DNA of 64,000 nucleotides, taken from NCBI GenBank assembly GCA_017744365.1, contig JAGIBL010000003.1, forward strand, positions 372,001 through 436,000. Reading direction: 5' to 3'. The translations under genes were made by a program, and so were the position numbers. The notes under the pieces were generated by a model. The model worked only from the letters and a program-made list of their open reading frames with translations, did no database searches and was not told the DNA's origin. Position 1 is the first letter of the stretch, and every line of letters starts with the position of its first letter. This DNA comes from Nocardioidaceae bacterium (GTDB lineage: Bacteria > Actinomycetota > Actinomycetes > Propionibacteriales > Nocardioidaceae). Below, one piece after another: positions 32,854 to 41,020 of the stretch.

Positions 32854-33336
32854 ATGTCGTACGAGGACTACGTCGCCGCTCGCTGGAGCGCGCTGTACCG
32901 GACGGCCTACCTGCTCACCTCCAGCCATGCCGACGCCGAGGACCTGGTGCAGACGACGCTGGTGAAGGCCTACCTGTCCTGGGCGAAGGTGAGCAGCGCC
33001 GCCTCGCCGGACGCCTACGTGCGACGGATCCTCACCAACGCCTTCCTCTCCGGGCGGCGACCGCTCCGGGTCGCGCGCGAGCGGCTCGTCGAGCAGGCAC
33101 CCGAGATCGAGGCACCGGAGACGCCGTACGACGAGCGCCTGGTGCTCTGGCCGCACATCGCCTCGCTACCGGCCCGGCAGCGCGCGGTCGTGGTGCTGCG
33201 CTACTACGAGGACCTCTCCGAGCAGCAGATCGCCGACGCGCTGGGCTGCTCGACCGGGACCGTCAAGTCCACCGCCAGCGACGCGCTCCGGTCGTTGCGC
33301 ACCCGTCTCGGCCAGCAGGAAGGAGCGACATCGTGA
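32854..33336 (+). CDS. SigE-family RNA polymerase sigma factor (ECF)
   Basis: This is a 160-aa ECF sigma factor. Region 2 spans residues 5-70 (YEDYVAARWSALYRTAYLLT and then DAEDLVQTTLVKAY). Region 4 has LPARQRAVVVLRYYEDLSEQ followed by the HTH QIADALGCSTGTVKS. The SYEDYVAARW start and length are typical of the actinobacterial SigE/SigM-like group without a separate anti-sigma zinc finger. GGAAGGGGG precedes the ATG. It overlaps the next gene by 4 bp and should be controlled by it. Confidence 0.93.
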   Translation: MSYEDYVAARWSALYRTAYLLTSSHADAEDLVQTTLVKAYLSWAKVSSAASPDAYVRRILTNAFLSGRRPLRVARERLVEQAPEIEAPETPYDERLVLWPHIASLPARQRAVVVLRYYEDLSEQQIADALGCSTGTVKSTASDALRSLRTRLGQQEGATS

Positions 33337-34418
33337 ACCTCGACCAGACCCTGACCGACGAGCTGCGCACCGTCGCCACCGAGCTGCGGACCCCGCCGCC
33401 CCCGCCCGCCGCGGAGCTGGTCCGGCTGGCGGAGCGGCAGCGCACCCGGGCCCGGCTGCGGGCCGCCGGGATCGCCGTCGTCGCGGCCGCCGCGGTCGTC
33501 ACCGCCCTCGCCCTGGGCGGCCAGCTGGGCAAGCCGGACGCCGCGCCCAGCCCGGCACCACGGCCGACCGACCTGCCCACGGCGCTGCCGACCGGCGACC
33601 CGCCGGCGATCCCGTTCATCGAGAACGACCGGCTCCACGTCGCCGGCCGGGTGCAGCCCGGGTCGTGGGTGGCGGTCCAGACGCGGGAGGGGTCGTCGGT
33701 GGCCTACCTCGACGACGCGAACGACCTGACCCAGACGATCGCGCTCTTCGACGACGGCGACCCGCTCGGCCGGTTCACCGACGTCAGCACGCAGGTCGTG
33801 GTGCTGTCGCCCCACGGCGCCCGGGCGGCCTGGGTCGAGCGCGACGGCAGCAGGTGGTTCCTCGTGGTCTACGACTTCCAGACCCATCGCGAGCAGGGAC
33901 GCCTGGCCGTCGACGCGAGGACGATGGGCCACGTGGGCGTCGAGAACGAGGGCTGGGAGAGCCTCGGATCGGTCGACGACACCGGCACCGTCCGGTGGGG
34001 CGGCGTCCTGCAGGGACACGTCTGGACGCCGGACGGCGAGCCGCAGGACACCGCCCCGGACGCGGATGCCGGCACCCCGTCGGGCCGGTTCCCGGTGGAC
34101 GAGGGCGTCGTCTCGCTCAGCCCGGACGGCGCCTGGGGTGCCTGGACCGTCGACCGCACCGGCGACCGGCCGCAGGGCACCACCGACACCCCGGACCAGT
34201 ACGACGTCGAGGTGGCGGCACAGCGGCCGGGTCAGCCGGGGACCCGGATCCGGCTGCCGCTGCCCCGCGACAGCAACGCCAGCGGCATCGACTGGGAGAC
34301 CACCGGGACGTTCCTGGTGACGGTCTTCGACGACCCGACCGGGGTCAGCTGGCACTACGTTCGTTGCTCGGTCGTGACCCGCGACTGCGAGCTCGCGCCC
34401 ACCTCCGAGGCGCCCTGA
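33333..34418 (+). CDS. Membrane protein paired with SigE sigma factor, beta-propeller-like
   Basis: This is a 361-aa single-pass protein. A short cytoplasmic N-terminus (residues 1-50) could bind the sigma factor. It is followed by a TM helix (GIAVVAAAAVVTALALGGQL), a Pro/Thr-rich linker and an extracellular domain of repeated strands, for example VVLSPHGARAAWVERDGSRW and VVSLSPDGAWGAWTVDRTGD, as in WD40/PD40 propellers. The arrangement suggests a membrane sensor or anti-sigma partner. No classic zinc-finger anti-sigma motif is present. A very similar pair lies at 58565-60218. Confidence 0.78.
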   Translation: MNLDQTLTDELRTVATELRTPPPPPAAELVRLAERQRTRARLRAAGIAVVAAAAVVTALALGGQLGKPDAAPSPAPRPTDLPTALPTGDPPAIPFIENDRLHVAGRVQPGSWVAVQTREGSSVAYLDDANDLTQTIALFDDGDPLGRFTDVSTQVVVLSPHGARAAWVERDGSRWFLVVYDFQTHREQGRLAVDARTMGHVGVENEGWESLGSVDDTGTVRWGGVLQGHVWTPDGEPQDTAPDADAGTPSGRFPVDEGVVSLSPDGAWGAWTVDRTGDRPQGTTDTPDQYDVEVAAQRPGQPGTRIRLPLPRDSNASGIDWETTGTFLVTVFDDPTGVSWHYVRCSVVTRDCELAPTSEAP

Positions 34419-34435
34419 GGATCTAGGCTCGGCCC

Positions 34436-35626
34436 ATGACGTTGGGAGCGAGCAGCGAGGTCGGTCGGCTGCGGACGGTGATGCTGCACCGGCCCGGCCC
34501 GGAGCTGAAGCGGCTGACCCCGCGCAACAACGACAAGCTGCTCTTCGACGGCATCCCGTGGATCGGCCGCGCCCAGGACGAGCACGACGCGTTCGCGCAG
34601 GCGCTGCGCGACCGGGACGTCGAGGTGGTCTACCTGGTCGACCTGCTCACCGAGACCCTGGCCCTGCCCGTGGCCCGGGAGCGCGCGATCGCCGACGCGC
34701 TGACCTCGCTGCACCTCGGCGACACCCTGCGCGAGTACCTGTCCACCGCGCTGGCCGAGCGGACCCCCGAGGAGCTGGCCCAGGTGCTCACCGCCGGGCT
34801 GCGCAACGACGAGGTCCGCGGCGGGTTCGGGCTGGTCACCTCGCTGCTCGCGCACGACGACTTCCTCATCGACCCGCTGCCCAACCTGCTCTTCACCCGC
34901 GACTCCAGCGTCTGGATCGCCGACCGGGTGGCGATCACCTCGCTGGCGATGCCGGCCCGCGAGCGGGAGACGCTGCTGACCGACCTCATCTACTCGCTGC
35001 ACCCGCGGTTCGCCGGGGTCGAGCGGATCCACGGGTCCCGGCGCGAGCACGTCGAGGGCGGTGACGTGCTGCTGCTCTCCCCCGGCGTCATCGCGGTGGG
35101 CGTCGGCGAGCGCACCACCCCGGCCGGCGTCGAGCGGCTGGCCCGGCAGGTCTTCGCCGACGGGCTGGCCAGCACCGTGCTCGCGGTGCCGATCGCCCAG
35201 GAGCGCGCGACCATGCACCTGGACACGGTCTGCACCATGGTCGACGTCGACAAGATCGTGATGTACCCGAACGTGGCCGACCAGCTGGTCGCGCACGCGG
35301 TCACCGAGCCCGAGCCCGGAGCGCTGCACGTGGCCGCGGCCGAGCCGTTCCTCACCGCGGCGGCCAAGGCGATGCAGATCGACACGCTGCACCAGATCGA
35401 CACCGGCCTGGACCCGGTCACCGCCGAGCGGGAGCAGTGGGACGACGGCAACAACACCCTGGCGCTGGCGCCCCGGCTCGCGGTCGCCTACGAGCGCAAC
35501 GTCGAGACCAACGCGAGGCTGGAGGCGGCGGGGATCGAGGTCATCGCGATCGCCGGTTCCGAGCTGGGTTCGGGGCGGGGCGGGCCGCGCTGCATGAGCT
35601 GCCCGATCGACCGGGACTCGCTCTAG
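34436..35626 (+). CDS. arcA: Arginine deiminase
   Basis: This enzyme hydrolyses L-arginine to citrulline and ammonia. The 396-aa length and motifs are canonical: [13 protein letters not shown] with the substrate Asp, [25 protein letters not shown] with the catalytic His, and the catalytic Cys in [14 protein letters not shown] at the C-terminus. No arcB, arcC or arcD follows, so it is not a full ADI operon. TAGGCT lies six bases before the ATG (leaderless). A hairpin terminator lies 37 bp beyond the stop. Confidence 0.96.
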   Translation: MTLGASSEVGRLRTVMLHRPGPELKRLTPRNNDKLLFDGIPWIGRAQDEHDAFAQALRDRDVEVVYLVDLLTETLALPVARERAIADALTSLHLGDTLREYLSTALAERTPEELAQVLTAGLRNDEVRGGFGLVTSLLAHDDFLIDPLPNLLFTRDSSVWIADRVAITSLAMPARERETLLTDLIYSLHPRFAGVERIHGSRREHVEGGDVLLLSPGVIAVGVGERTTPAGVERLARQVFADGLASTVLAVPIAQERATMHLDTVCTMVDVDKIVMYPNVADQLVAHAVTEPEPGALHVAAAEPFLTAAAKAMQIDTLHQIDTGLDPVTAEREQWDDGNNTLALAPRLAVAYERNVETNARLEAAGIEVIAIAGSELGSGRGGPRCMSCPIDRDSL

Positions 35627-35662
35627 GGACGCCTGTCCGGTCAGGTGTCCGGGCATGTGAAC

Positions 35663-35702
35663 GCCCGGCCGGTGTTGACGGGGGATGCAACGCCGACCGG
35701 GC
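35663..35702. terminator. Hairpin between arcA and the convergent SEC-C gene
   Basis: GCCCGGCCGGTGTTG (35663-35677) pairs with CAACGCCGACCGGGC (35688-35702) at 13 of 15 positions, the other two being G-U or C-A type, with a 10-nt loop. It probably ends both convergent transcripts. The rest of the 175-bp gap shows nothing else recognisable. Confidence 0.6.
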
Positions 35703-35801
35703 TGACAGCAGCGTAGAACACGTTCGCGGATTCTGTCGCGTTTTTCAGTACGACCCTGTACCCAAAACGGACATCGGGCTGGACCAGTGCCCTCGGAAGG
35801 C

Positions 35802-36728
35802 TCAGCGAATCGTCAGCTGGCGGCTGGCGAGGCCCGCGCGGGCCGCTCTCTCCTCGGTGCTGAGCGGTGCCGGAGCGGCCAGCGTCTCGCCCAGGCGGAC
35901 GTCGAACGCGGCCACCGGGCCGGCCAGCGCCTCGGCGCCGGTGCCCAGCGGCAGGTCCCAGACCGGGGCCAGCACGCCGTGGGCGCGGAACATCCCGATC
36001 AGCCGGCCGCCCTCGACCAGCCGGTCCTCGCCGCCCGCGTGCAGCCGGGCGAGCGCGTCGAGCAGCTCGTCCTCGTCCTCGCCACGGACCCAGCGCAGGA
36101 ACTCGCGGTCGCCCACGGAGGTCCAGTAGGCGCCGGGCGCCAGCCGGACGGTCGGCGAGGCGACCTCGTTGGCCTGGTCCAGCACGGCGGCCAGGGCGCC
36201 GTCCGGGTCGTCGAGCCCGTCGCCCCAGTAGTCGAAGCCCTCGTGCACGGTCACCTCGACCGGGCCGTCGAGCAGCTCCTGCAGCCGCGGGCCCTCGCCC
36301 GGGTCGGTGGTCAGCCCGACCACCTCACCCGGCTCGGCCTCGAGCGCGGCGGTCAGCACGGCGGCGAGGTCGCGGCTGGGATCGCCGTACGCGTGCTGGA
36401 CCTGGAGCGCGAGCCAGACGGTGCCGTCGTCGCGGACCAGGGCCGGGGCGGCGCCGGGCAGGAGCGTGGCCAGCCGCACGGTCCGGTCGGTGTCCTTGAC
36501 CGCGAGCGGCGCGGTCGCGGCGGGCACGAACTCGCGCAGCGCGATCAGGTCGGTCTCGCCGTCGATCCCGGCGAACGGCCGGGCCGACCAGGCCGCCGGC
36601 GCTCCCGACGTACTGCCGTGGCAGGCCTTGTAGCGACGACCGGACCCGCACGGGCACGGCTGCCGCGGGCCGACCTCACCGGAGACAGCCTCGACGGAAC
36701 GTGCCTTGACGCGCGACTTCTTGCCCAT
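35802..36728 (-). CDS. DUF5926 protein with SEC-C zinc motif
   Basis: This is a 308-aa cytosolic protein. The N-terminus is basic (MGKKSRVKARSVEA). The SEC-C metal-binding motif PCPCGSGRRYKACHG is at residues 24-38; this motif is used in SecA and other proteins for zinc and RNA or protein contact. The remainder (DUF5926) has mixed alpha/beta character and no catalytic motif. The family is restricted to actinobacteria and its role is unknown. Confidence 0.85.
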   Translation of the reverse strand: MGKKSRVKARSVEAVSGEVGPRQPCPCGSGRRYKACHGSTSGAPAAWSARPFAGIDGETDLIALREFVPAATAPLAVKDTDRTVRLATLLPGAAPALVRDDGTVWLALQVQHAYGDPSRDLAAVLTAALEAEPGEVVGLTTDPGEGPRLQELLDGPVEVTVHEGFDYWGDGLDDPDGALAAVLDQANEVASPTVRLAPGAYWTSVGDREFLRWVRGEDEDELLDALARLHAGGEDRLVEGGRLIGMFRAHGVLAPVWDLPLGTGAEALAGPVAAFDVRLGETLAAPAPLSTEERAARAGLASRQLTIR

Positions 36729-36754
36729 GCGCGAAGGCTAGACGGACGGGGCAC

Positions 36755-37174
36755 TCACCCGAGAGGCAGGTCCATCCGGACGTGGATCGCGCTGCCGCCG
36801 CTCTCCGTCTCCACCGTCCAGGTGCCGAGTGCGTCCACGATGCCCAGGCCGCGCCCGCCGAGCGCCTCCGGGGCGGCCACCCGCTGGGTCGGGACCGAGA
36901 CGCCGCCGCCGTCGCGGACGGTGAGCAGCAGCCGGTCGCCCTCGCACTGCCAGCCCACGTGCAGGCTCCCGTCGGCCAGCGGCTGCGCGTGCAGCACCGA
37001 GTTCGCGACCAGCTCGGTGATGACCAGCTGGGCGTCGTCGACCAGTCCGTCGTCGTAGCCGAGGTCGTGCAGCCAGGTGCTGAGCGCGCGCCGGGCAGCG
37101 CCCGCACTGGCCGGGGTGAACGGCAGGTCCATCGACGCCGAACCTCGCAACGACGGGGACACGAAGGTACTCAT
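36755..37174 (-). CDS. ATP-binding protein, RsbW-type anti-sigma/serine kinase
   Basis: This is a 139-aa HATPase_c protein. The N-box is QLVITELVANSVLHA near residue 49. The G1 region is RDGGGVSV and the G2 region is GGRGLGIVDALGTWTVE. This stand-alone form is very common in actinobacteria, where such proteins bind or phosphorylate anti-anti-sigma partners. No partner gene is adjacent. The ATG is placed where the protein sequence starts MSTFVSPSLRG. Confidence 0.85.
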   Translation of the reverse strand: MSTFVSPSLRGSASMDLPFTPASAGAARRALSTWLHDLGYDDGLVDDAQLVITELVANSVLHAQPLADGSLHVGWQCEGDRLLLTVRDGGGVSVPTQRVAAPEALGGRGLGIVDALGTWTVETESGGSAIHVRMDLPLG

Positions 37175-37266
37175 GGGCGACTTCCTCCGGCAGGGCAACC
37201 GATGTCGCAGAGTTATCTTCCCGCGACGACCCGTGCCCAAACGCGCATCGTCCTGGCGGTGAACCT

Positions 37267-38064
37267 TCAGCTCTGCAGGTACCGCAGCGTCTCGCCGGGC
37301 TTGTCGGTGATGACCGCGGCGACGCCCAGGTCGCGGCACAGGTCGATGTCCGCGGTCTCGTTGACGGTCCACACGTGCACCTCGGTGCCGGCCTTGCGCA
37401 TCCGCCGGACCAGGTCCGGGTGGTGGCGCAGCAGCTTGATGCCCGGGCCGGCGATCCAGTCGATCTCCGCGAACGGCCGCGACCGGGCCCAGTCCGTCGG
37501 CCCGTCCATGAGGAAGACCAGGTCGAGGTCCGGGGCGAGCCGGCGCACCCGGCGCAGCGCGATCCAGGAGAAGCTCATCACCCGCGCCGGGGAGCCCTTG
37601 CCGGCCCAGCCGAAGTCCTCGAGCAGGTCGACCAGCCGGCGCTCGACAAGGCCGGCGTACCGGGTCGGGTGCTTGGTCTCGATGGCCAGCTGCACCGGCC
37701 GGTCGTAGTCGGCGACCGCCTCCAGCAGCCGGCGCAGGGTGAGCACCTTGCCGAGCTCGGGGTCGGAGTCGGGGGCCTCGTCGTCGAGGTCGGCCCAGGG
37801 GTGCTTCCAGGACGCGAAGTCCAGCTGCTCGAGCTCGGAGAGCTCCATCGTCGAGACCACGCGCTGGCTGTTCGCCGTACGGCGCAGGTCCCGGTCGTGC
37901 ACGCAGACCAGGTGCCCGTCGGCGGTGAGCCGGACGTCGCACTCGAGCGCCTCGGCGCCCTCGTCCAGGGCGGCCAGGTAGGCCCCCAGGGTGTGCTCGG
38001 CCTTCGACGCGCTGGCCCCTCGGTGCGCGACCACCTGGGGACGTGTCCCTCCCATGGGCGTCAT
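37267..38064 (-). CDS. Glycerophosphodiester phosphodiesterase
   Basis: This is a 265-aa GDPD-family enzyme that cleaves glycerophosphodiesters to glycerol-3-phosphate and an alcohol. Catalytic residues are seen in VVAHRGAS near the N-terminus, in ALECDVRLTADGHLVCVHDR near residues 38-57 (Glu, Asp and His) and in IETKHP. There is no signal peptide, so it acts in the cytosol. A start three codons later (MGGTRP) is possible. It is divergent from the SDR gene by 28 bp. Confidence 0.92.
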   Translation of the reverse strand: MTPMGGTRPQVVAHRGASASKAEHTLGAYLAALDEGAEALECDVRLTADGHLVCVHDRDLRRTANSQRVVSTMELSELEQLDFASWKHPWADLDDEAPDSDPELGKVLTLRRLLEAVADYDRPVQLAIETKHPTRYAGLVERRLVDLLEDFGWAGKGSPARVMSFSWIALRRVRRLAPDLDLVFLMDGPTDWARSRPFAEIDWIAGPGIKLLRHHPDLVRRMRKAGTEVHVWTVNETADIDLCRDLGVAAVITDKPGETLRYLQS

Positions 38065-38092
38065 TGTGCCGTCGGGGAAATACGATTCGGCG

Positions 38093-39589
38093 GTGACTCA
38101 CCCTGACGGCGGGATCGATCCCGAGGACCTCGCCACCACTCTGCGCGTGCTCACCGAGCTGCAGCAGCTGCCGCCGGACCACGACGACGTGCGCACGGTC
38201 AAGCGCGCGGCGTCGTACATGTACAAGATGATCAAGAAGGCCCGGCGGGCCGAGATCCGCGCGATCCGGTTCCAGCACGACCAGGACATCATCGAGCGGA
38301 CCGCGACCGGCAGCGCGCTGCGGATCGACGACGAGACCGCCGGGATCCCGCTGGTCTCGACGGCGGCCGGGGCCTTCGCGGGCGAGCTCATCACCCCGCG
38401 CGGCTGCTACATCTGCAAGGAGGACTTCACCCTCGTCGACGCCTTCTACCACTGGCTGTGCCCGCGCTGCGCCGCGTTCAGCCACACCAAGCGCGACCAG
38501 CGCACCGACCTGACCGGCAGGCGGGCGCTGCTCACCGGCGGGCGGGCCAAGATCGGCATGTACATCGCGCTGCGGCTGCTGCGCGACGGGGCGCACCTGA
38601 CGATCACCACGCGGTTCCCCAAGGACGCCGTACGACGCTTCGCCGCGATGGAGGACTCCGGCGAGTGGCTGCACCGGCTCAAGGTCGTCGGGATCGACCT
38701 GCGCGACCCGACCCAGGTGATCGCGCTGACCGACGACGTCGCGGCCGCCGGGCCGCTGGACATCCTCATCAACAACGCCTGCCAGACCGTACGGCGCACG
38801 CCGGGCGCCTACTCGAACCTGGTCGAGATGGAGTCCGCCCCGCTGCCGGTGCTCGACGCGCTCCCCGAGATGGTCACCTTCGACCGCATCTCCGAGGCGC
38901 ACCCGGCGGCGATCTCCGGAGCACTGTCCTCGCTGCCGGTCGCGCACCACGACGGCGAGTCCGCCGAGCACGCGCTGGCCGCGCACAACGCCGCCTCGCT
39001 GACCGCGCTGGCCCTCAAGGCCGGGCACGCGTCCCTGGAGGCGCACCTGGCCGGCACCGCGGTGGACGCCGGCGGCCTGCTCCCCGACGTGCAGACCAAC
39101 AACTCCTGGACCCAGGTGGTCGACGAGGTCGACCCGCTGGAGCTGCTCGAGGTCCAGTTCTGCAACTCGATCGCGCCGTTCCTGCTGATCTCGCGGCTCC
39201 GGCCGGCGATGCGGGCCGCCGTGCAGAACGGAGCGCGGCGGGCCTACGTGGTGAACGTGAGCGCGATGGAGGGCCAGTTCTCCCGCAAGTACAAGGGTCC
39301 CGGCCACCCGCACACCAACATGGCCAAGGCCGCGCTGAACATGCTGACCCGGACCAGTGCCGGCGAGATGTTCGAGACCGACCGCATCCTGATGACCGCC
39401 GTCGACACCGGCTGGATCACCGACGAGCGGCCGCACCACGAGAAGCTGCGGATCGCCGCCGAGGGCTGGCACGCCCCGCTCGACCTGGTCGACGGCGCCG
39501 CCCGCGTCTACGACCCGATCGTCCTCGGCGAAGCCGGCGAGGACCTCTACGGCTGCTTCGTCAAGGACTACAAGCCCAGCCCCTGGTAA
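38093..39589 (+). CDS. Short-chain dehydrogenase-like protein with N-terminal helical and CxxC-zinc segment
   Basis: This is a 498-aa protein. Residues 1-100 are helical (RTVKRAASYMYKMIKKARRA). Residues 108-130 hold CYICKEDF...CPRCAAF, a four-Cys zinc-finger-like pair. The SDR Rossmann fold starts at ALLTGGRAKIGMYIALRLLR and includes PLDILINNACQ (NNA motif). In the active-site helix the sequence is PHTNMAKAALNML: the Lys is kept, but Thr stands at the usual Tyr position. TACGAT lies six bases before the GTG (leaderless). The substrate is unknown, and the odd active site argues for a divergent or non-classical enzyme. Confidence 0.85.
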   Translation: MTHPDGGIDPEDLATTLRVLTELQQLPPDHDDVRTVKRAASYMYKMIKKARRAEIRAIRFQHDQDIIERTATGSALRIDDETAGIPLVSTAAGAFAGELITPRGCYICKEDFTLVDAFYHWLCPRCAAFSHTKRDQRTDLTGRRALLTGGRAKIGMYIALRLLRDGAHLTITTRFPKDAVRRFAAMEDSGEWLHRLKVVGIDLRDPTQVIALTDDVAAAGPLDILINNACQTVRRTPGAYSNLVEMESAPLPVLDALPEMVTFDRISEAHPAAISGALSSLPVAHHDGESAEHALAAHNAASLTALALKAGHASLEAHLAGTAVDAGGLLPDVQTNNSWTQVVDEVDPLELLEVQFCNSIAPFLLISRLRPAMRAAVQNGARRAYVVNVSAMEGQFSRKYKGPGHPHTNMAKAALNMLTRTSAGEMFETDRILMTAVDTGWITDERPHHEKLRIAAEGWHAPLDLVDGAARVYDPIVLGEAGEDLYGCFVKDYKPSPW

Positions 39590-39592
39590 CGC

Positions 39593-39684
39593 CGAGCGGG
39601 CAGTTCGTCTCCGCCCCAGTGCGCCGAACGGGCAGTTCCGCACGCGCGGTCGGCGTCGACCCGCACGTACAACCTGCCCGCTCG
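39593..39684. repeat. Intergenic nested repeat, GAGCGGGCAGTTC type
   Basis: The core CGAGCGGGCAGTTC occurs at 39593-39606, a near copy CGAACGGGCAGTTC occurs at 39625-39638, and an inverted copy AACCTGCCCGCTCG occurs at 39671-39684. The outer copies can form a hairpin around the middle one. It lies between convergent genes and may act as a terminator or be a small mobile/REP-type element. Confidence 0.6.
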
Positions 39685-39693
39685 CGGGAATTT

Positions 39694-40887
39694 TCAGGTG
39701 CGGTCGCGGAGGTAGCGGCCGAAGTGGGGGACGGTGAAGGCGATCCGGCCGCGCTCGCTGGCGTAGATGAGTCCTTTCTTCAGCAGGGCGTCCCGGGCCG
39801 GGGAGAGGGACTGCGGCTTCTTGCCCAGGACCGCGGCGACGTCGGCGGTGGGGACCGAGCCCACGCCGTCGAGGTCCTCCTCGTGCAGCTGCACCGCCGC
39901 GTCGGCCATCGCGCGCAGGTAGTCCCGCTCCCCCGGCGTCGCCCGCTCGTACCGGCTGCCGAAGAAGCCGACGGCGAGCTCGGCCTCGGCCTCGGGGGCG
40001 GCGACCGCGACGTCGGCGGCGGTGATCGGGCTGCGCGGGGCCACGTCCCAGACGGCCTTGCCGTAGGCCTGGATGAAGTACGGGTACCCGCCGGTGGCGA
40101 CGTACATCGCGGCCAGTGCGCCCTCGTCGTACGCGGCCTCCTCCTCGGTTGCCGGCGCGGTCAGCGCCCGGTCGGCGGCCTCGCGCCCGAGCCGGTCGAT
40201 GCGCTGGTAGCGGAACAGCCGCTCGGAGTAGGACTTGCTCGCGCTCAGCACCGCCGGCAGGTGCGGCAGCCCGGCGCCGACCACGATCACCGGCAGCCCC
40301 GACTGGCTGATCTCGTGGCAGGCCGCGCACAGGGCCGAGACGTCGTCCGCGCCGAGGTCCTGCATCTCGTCGATGAACACCGCGACGCCCTTGCCCACGT
40401 CGCCGGCCAGCCCGCCGACGTCGGTGAGCAGCTCGACCAGGTCGATCTCGATGTCCCCGGAGTCGGCCCGGCCCTTGGCGGCGGGGACGTCGATGCCCGG
40501 GTTCCAGACGTCGCGCAGCTTGGCCCCCTGGGAGTCGCGCTGGGCGAACGCGCGGATCACGCCGAGCACGTCGTCGGGGACGGGATGGCCCAGCTCCCGG
40601 ACCGCCTGGTGCAGCGCGCTGGACAGCGGCCGGCGCAGGCTCTGGTCGGGCCGCGCCTCCAGCTTCCCGGTCCCCCAGCCCCGTCGTACGGCGGCCGAGC
40701 GCAGCGCGTTCAGCAGCACCGTCTTGCCGACCCCGCGCAGCCCGGTGAGCACCAGCGAGCGCTCCGGCCGTCCCCGGGCCACCCGTTCGAGGACCACCTC
40801 GAAGGCGCCGAGCTGCTCGTCGCGGCCGGCGAGCTCGGGCGGTCGCTGGCCGGCGCCGGGCGCGTACGGGTTCCGGATCGGGTCCAT
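39694..40887 (-). CDS. AAA ATPase with C-terminal winged-helix (Orc1/Cdc6-like or AAA_16)
   Basis: This is a 397-aa P-loop ATPase. Walker A is LTGLRGVGKTVLLNAL near residue 50. Walker B is VAVFIDEMQDLG near residue 168. A sensor-type segment VIVVGAGLPHLPAVL follows. The C-terminal winged helix (SVPTADVAAVLGKKPQSLSP) ends in a basic tail. The architecture resembles the archaeal Orc1/Cdc6-type ATPases found scattered in actinobacteria. TATCGT lies six bases before the ATG (leaderless). The partner and role are unknown. It is convergent with the SDR gene. Confidence 0.82.
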   Translation of the reverse strand: MDPIRNPYAPGAGQRPPELAGRDEQLGAFEVVLERVARGRPERSLVLTGLRGVGKTVLLNALRSAAVRRGWGTGKLEARPDQSLRRPLSSALHQAVRELGHPVPDDVLGVIRAFAQRDSQGAKLRDVWNPGIDVPAAKGRADSGDIEIDLVELLTDVGGLAGDVGKGVAVFIDEMQDLGADDVSALCAACHEISQSGLPVIVVGAGLPHLPAVLSASKSYSERLFRYQRIDRLGREAADRALTAPATEEEAAYDEGALAAMYVATGGYPYFIQAYGKAVWDVAPRSPITAADVAVAAPEAEAELAVGFFGSRYERATPGERDYLRAMADAAVQLHEEDLDGVGSVPTADVAAVLGKKPQSLSPARDALLKKGLIYASERGRIAFTVPHFGRYLRDRT

Positions 40888-41020
40888 GATCGGACGATAT
40901 CCGGCTGTATTGCCGATTCCTTAGATTTCGCTAGCGAGTCTTAGCAGCCGAGCGCGGTTTCGGCTCGGGCCGAGTCTCCGTAACATCGACCCGGTTGAAC
41001 CAACCTGGGAGAAGTCAACA

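Noticed and set aside
34436-35626. Full arginine deiminase pathway operon
   Set aside because: Only arcA is present. The next gene is convergent and no arcB, arcC or arcD is near.
35627-35801. Possible small RNA gene downstream of arcA
   Set aside because: Only one hairpin is seen, and it fits a terminator between convergent genes. There is no promoter or conserved RNA structure I can recognise.
36755-40330. Very long open frame on the minus strand across several genes
   Set aside because: High GC leaves few stop codons. The frame is antisense to the SDR gene and crosses the glycerophosphodiesterase in another frame, with Arg/Gly-rich sequence typical of shadows.
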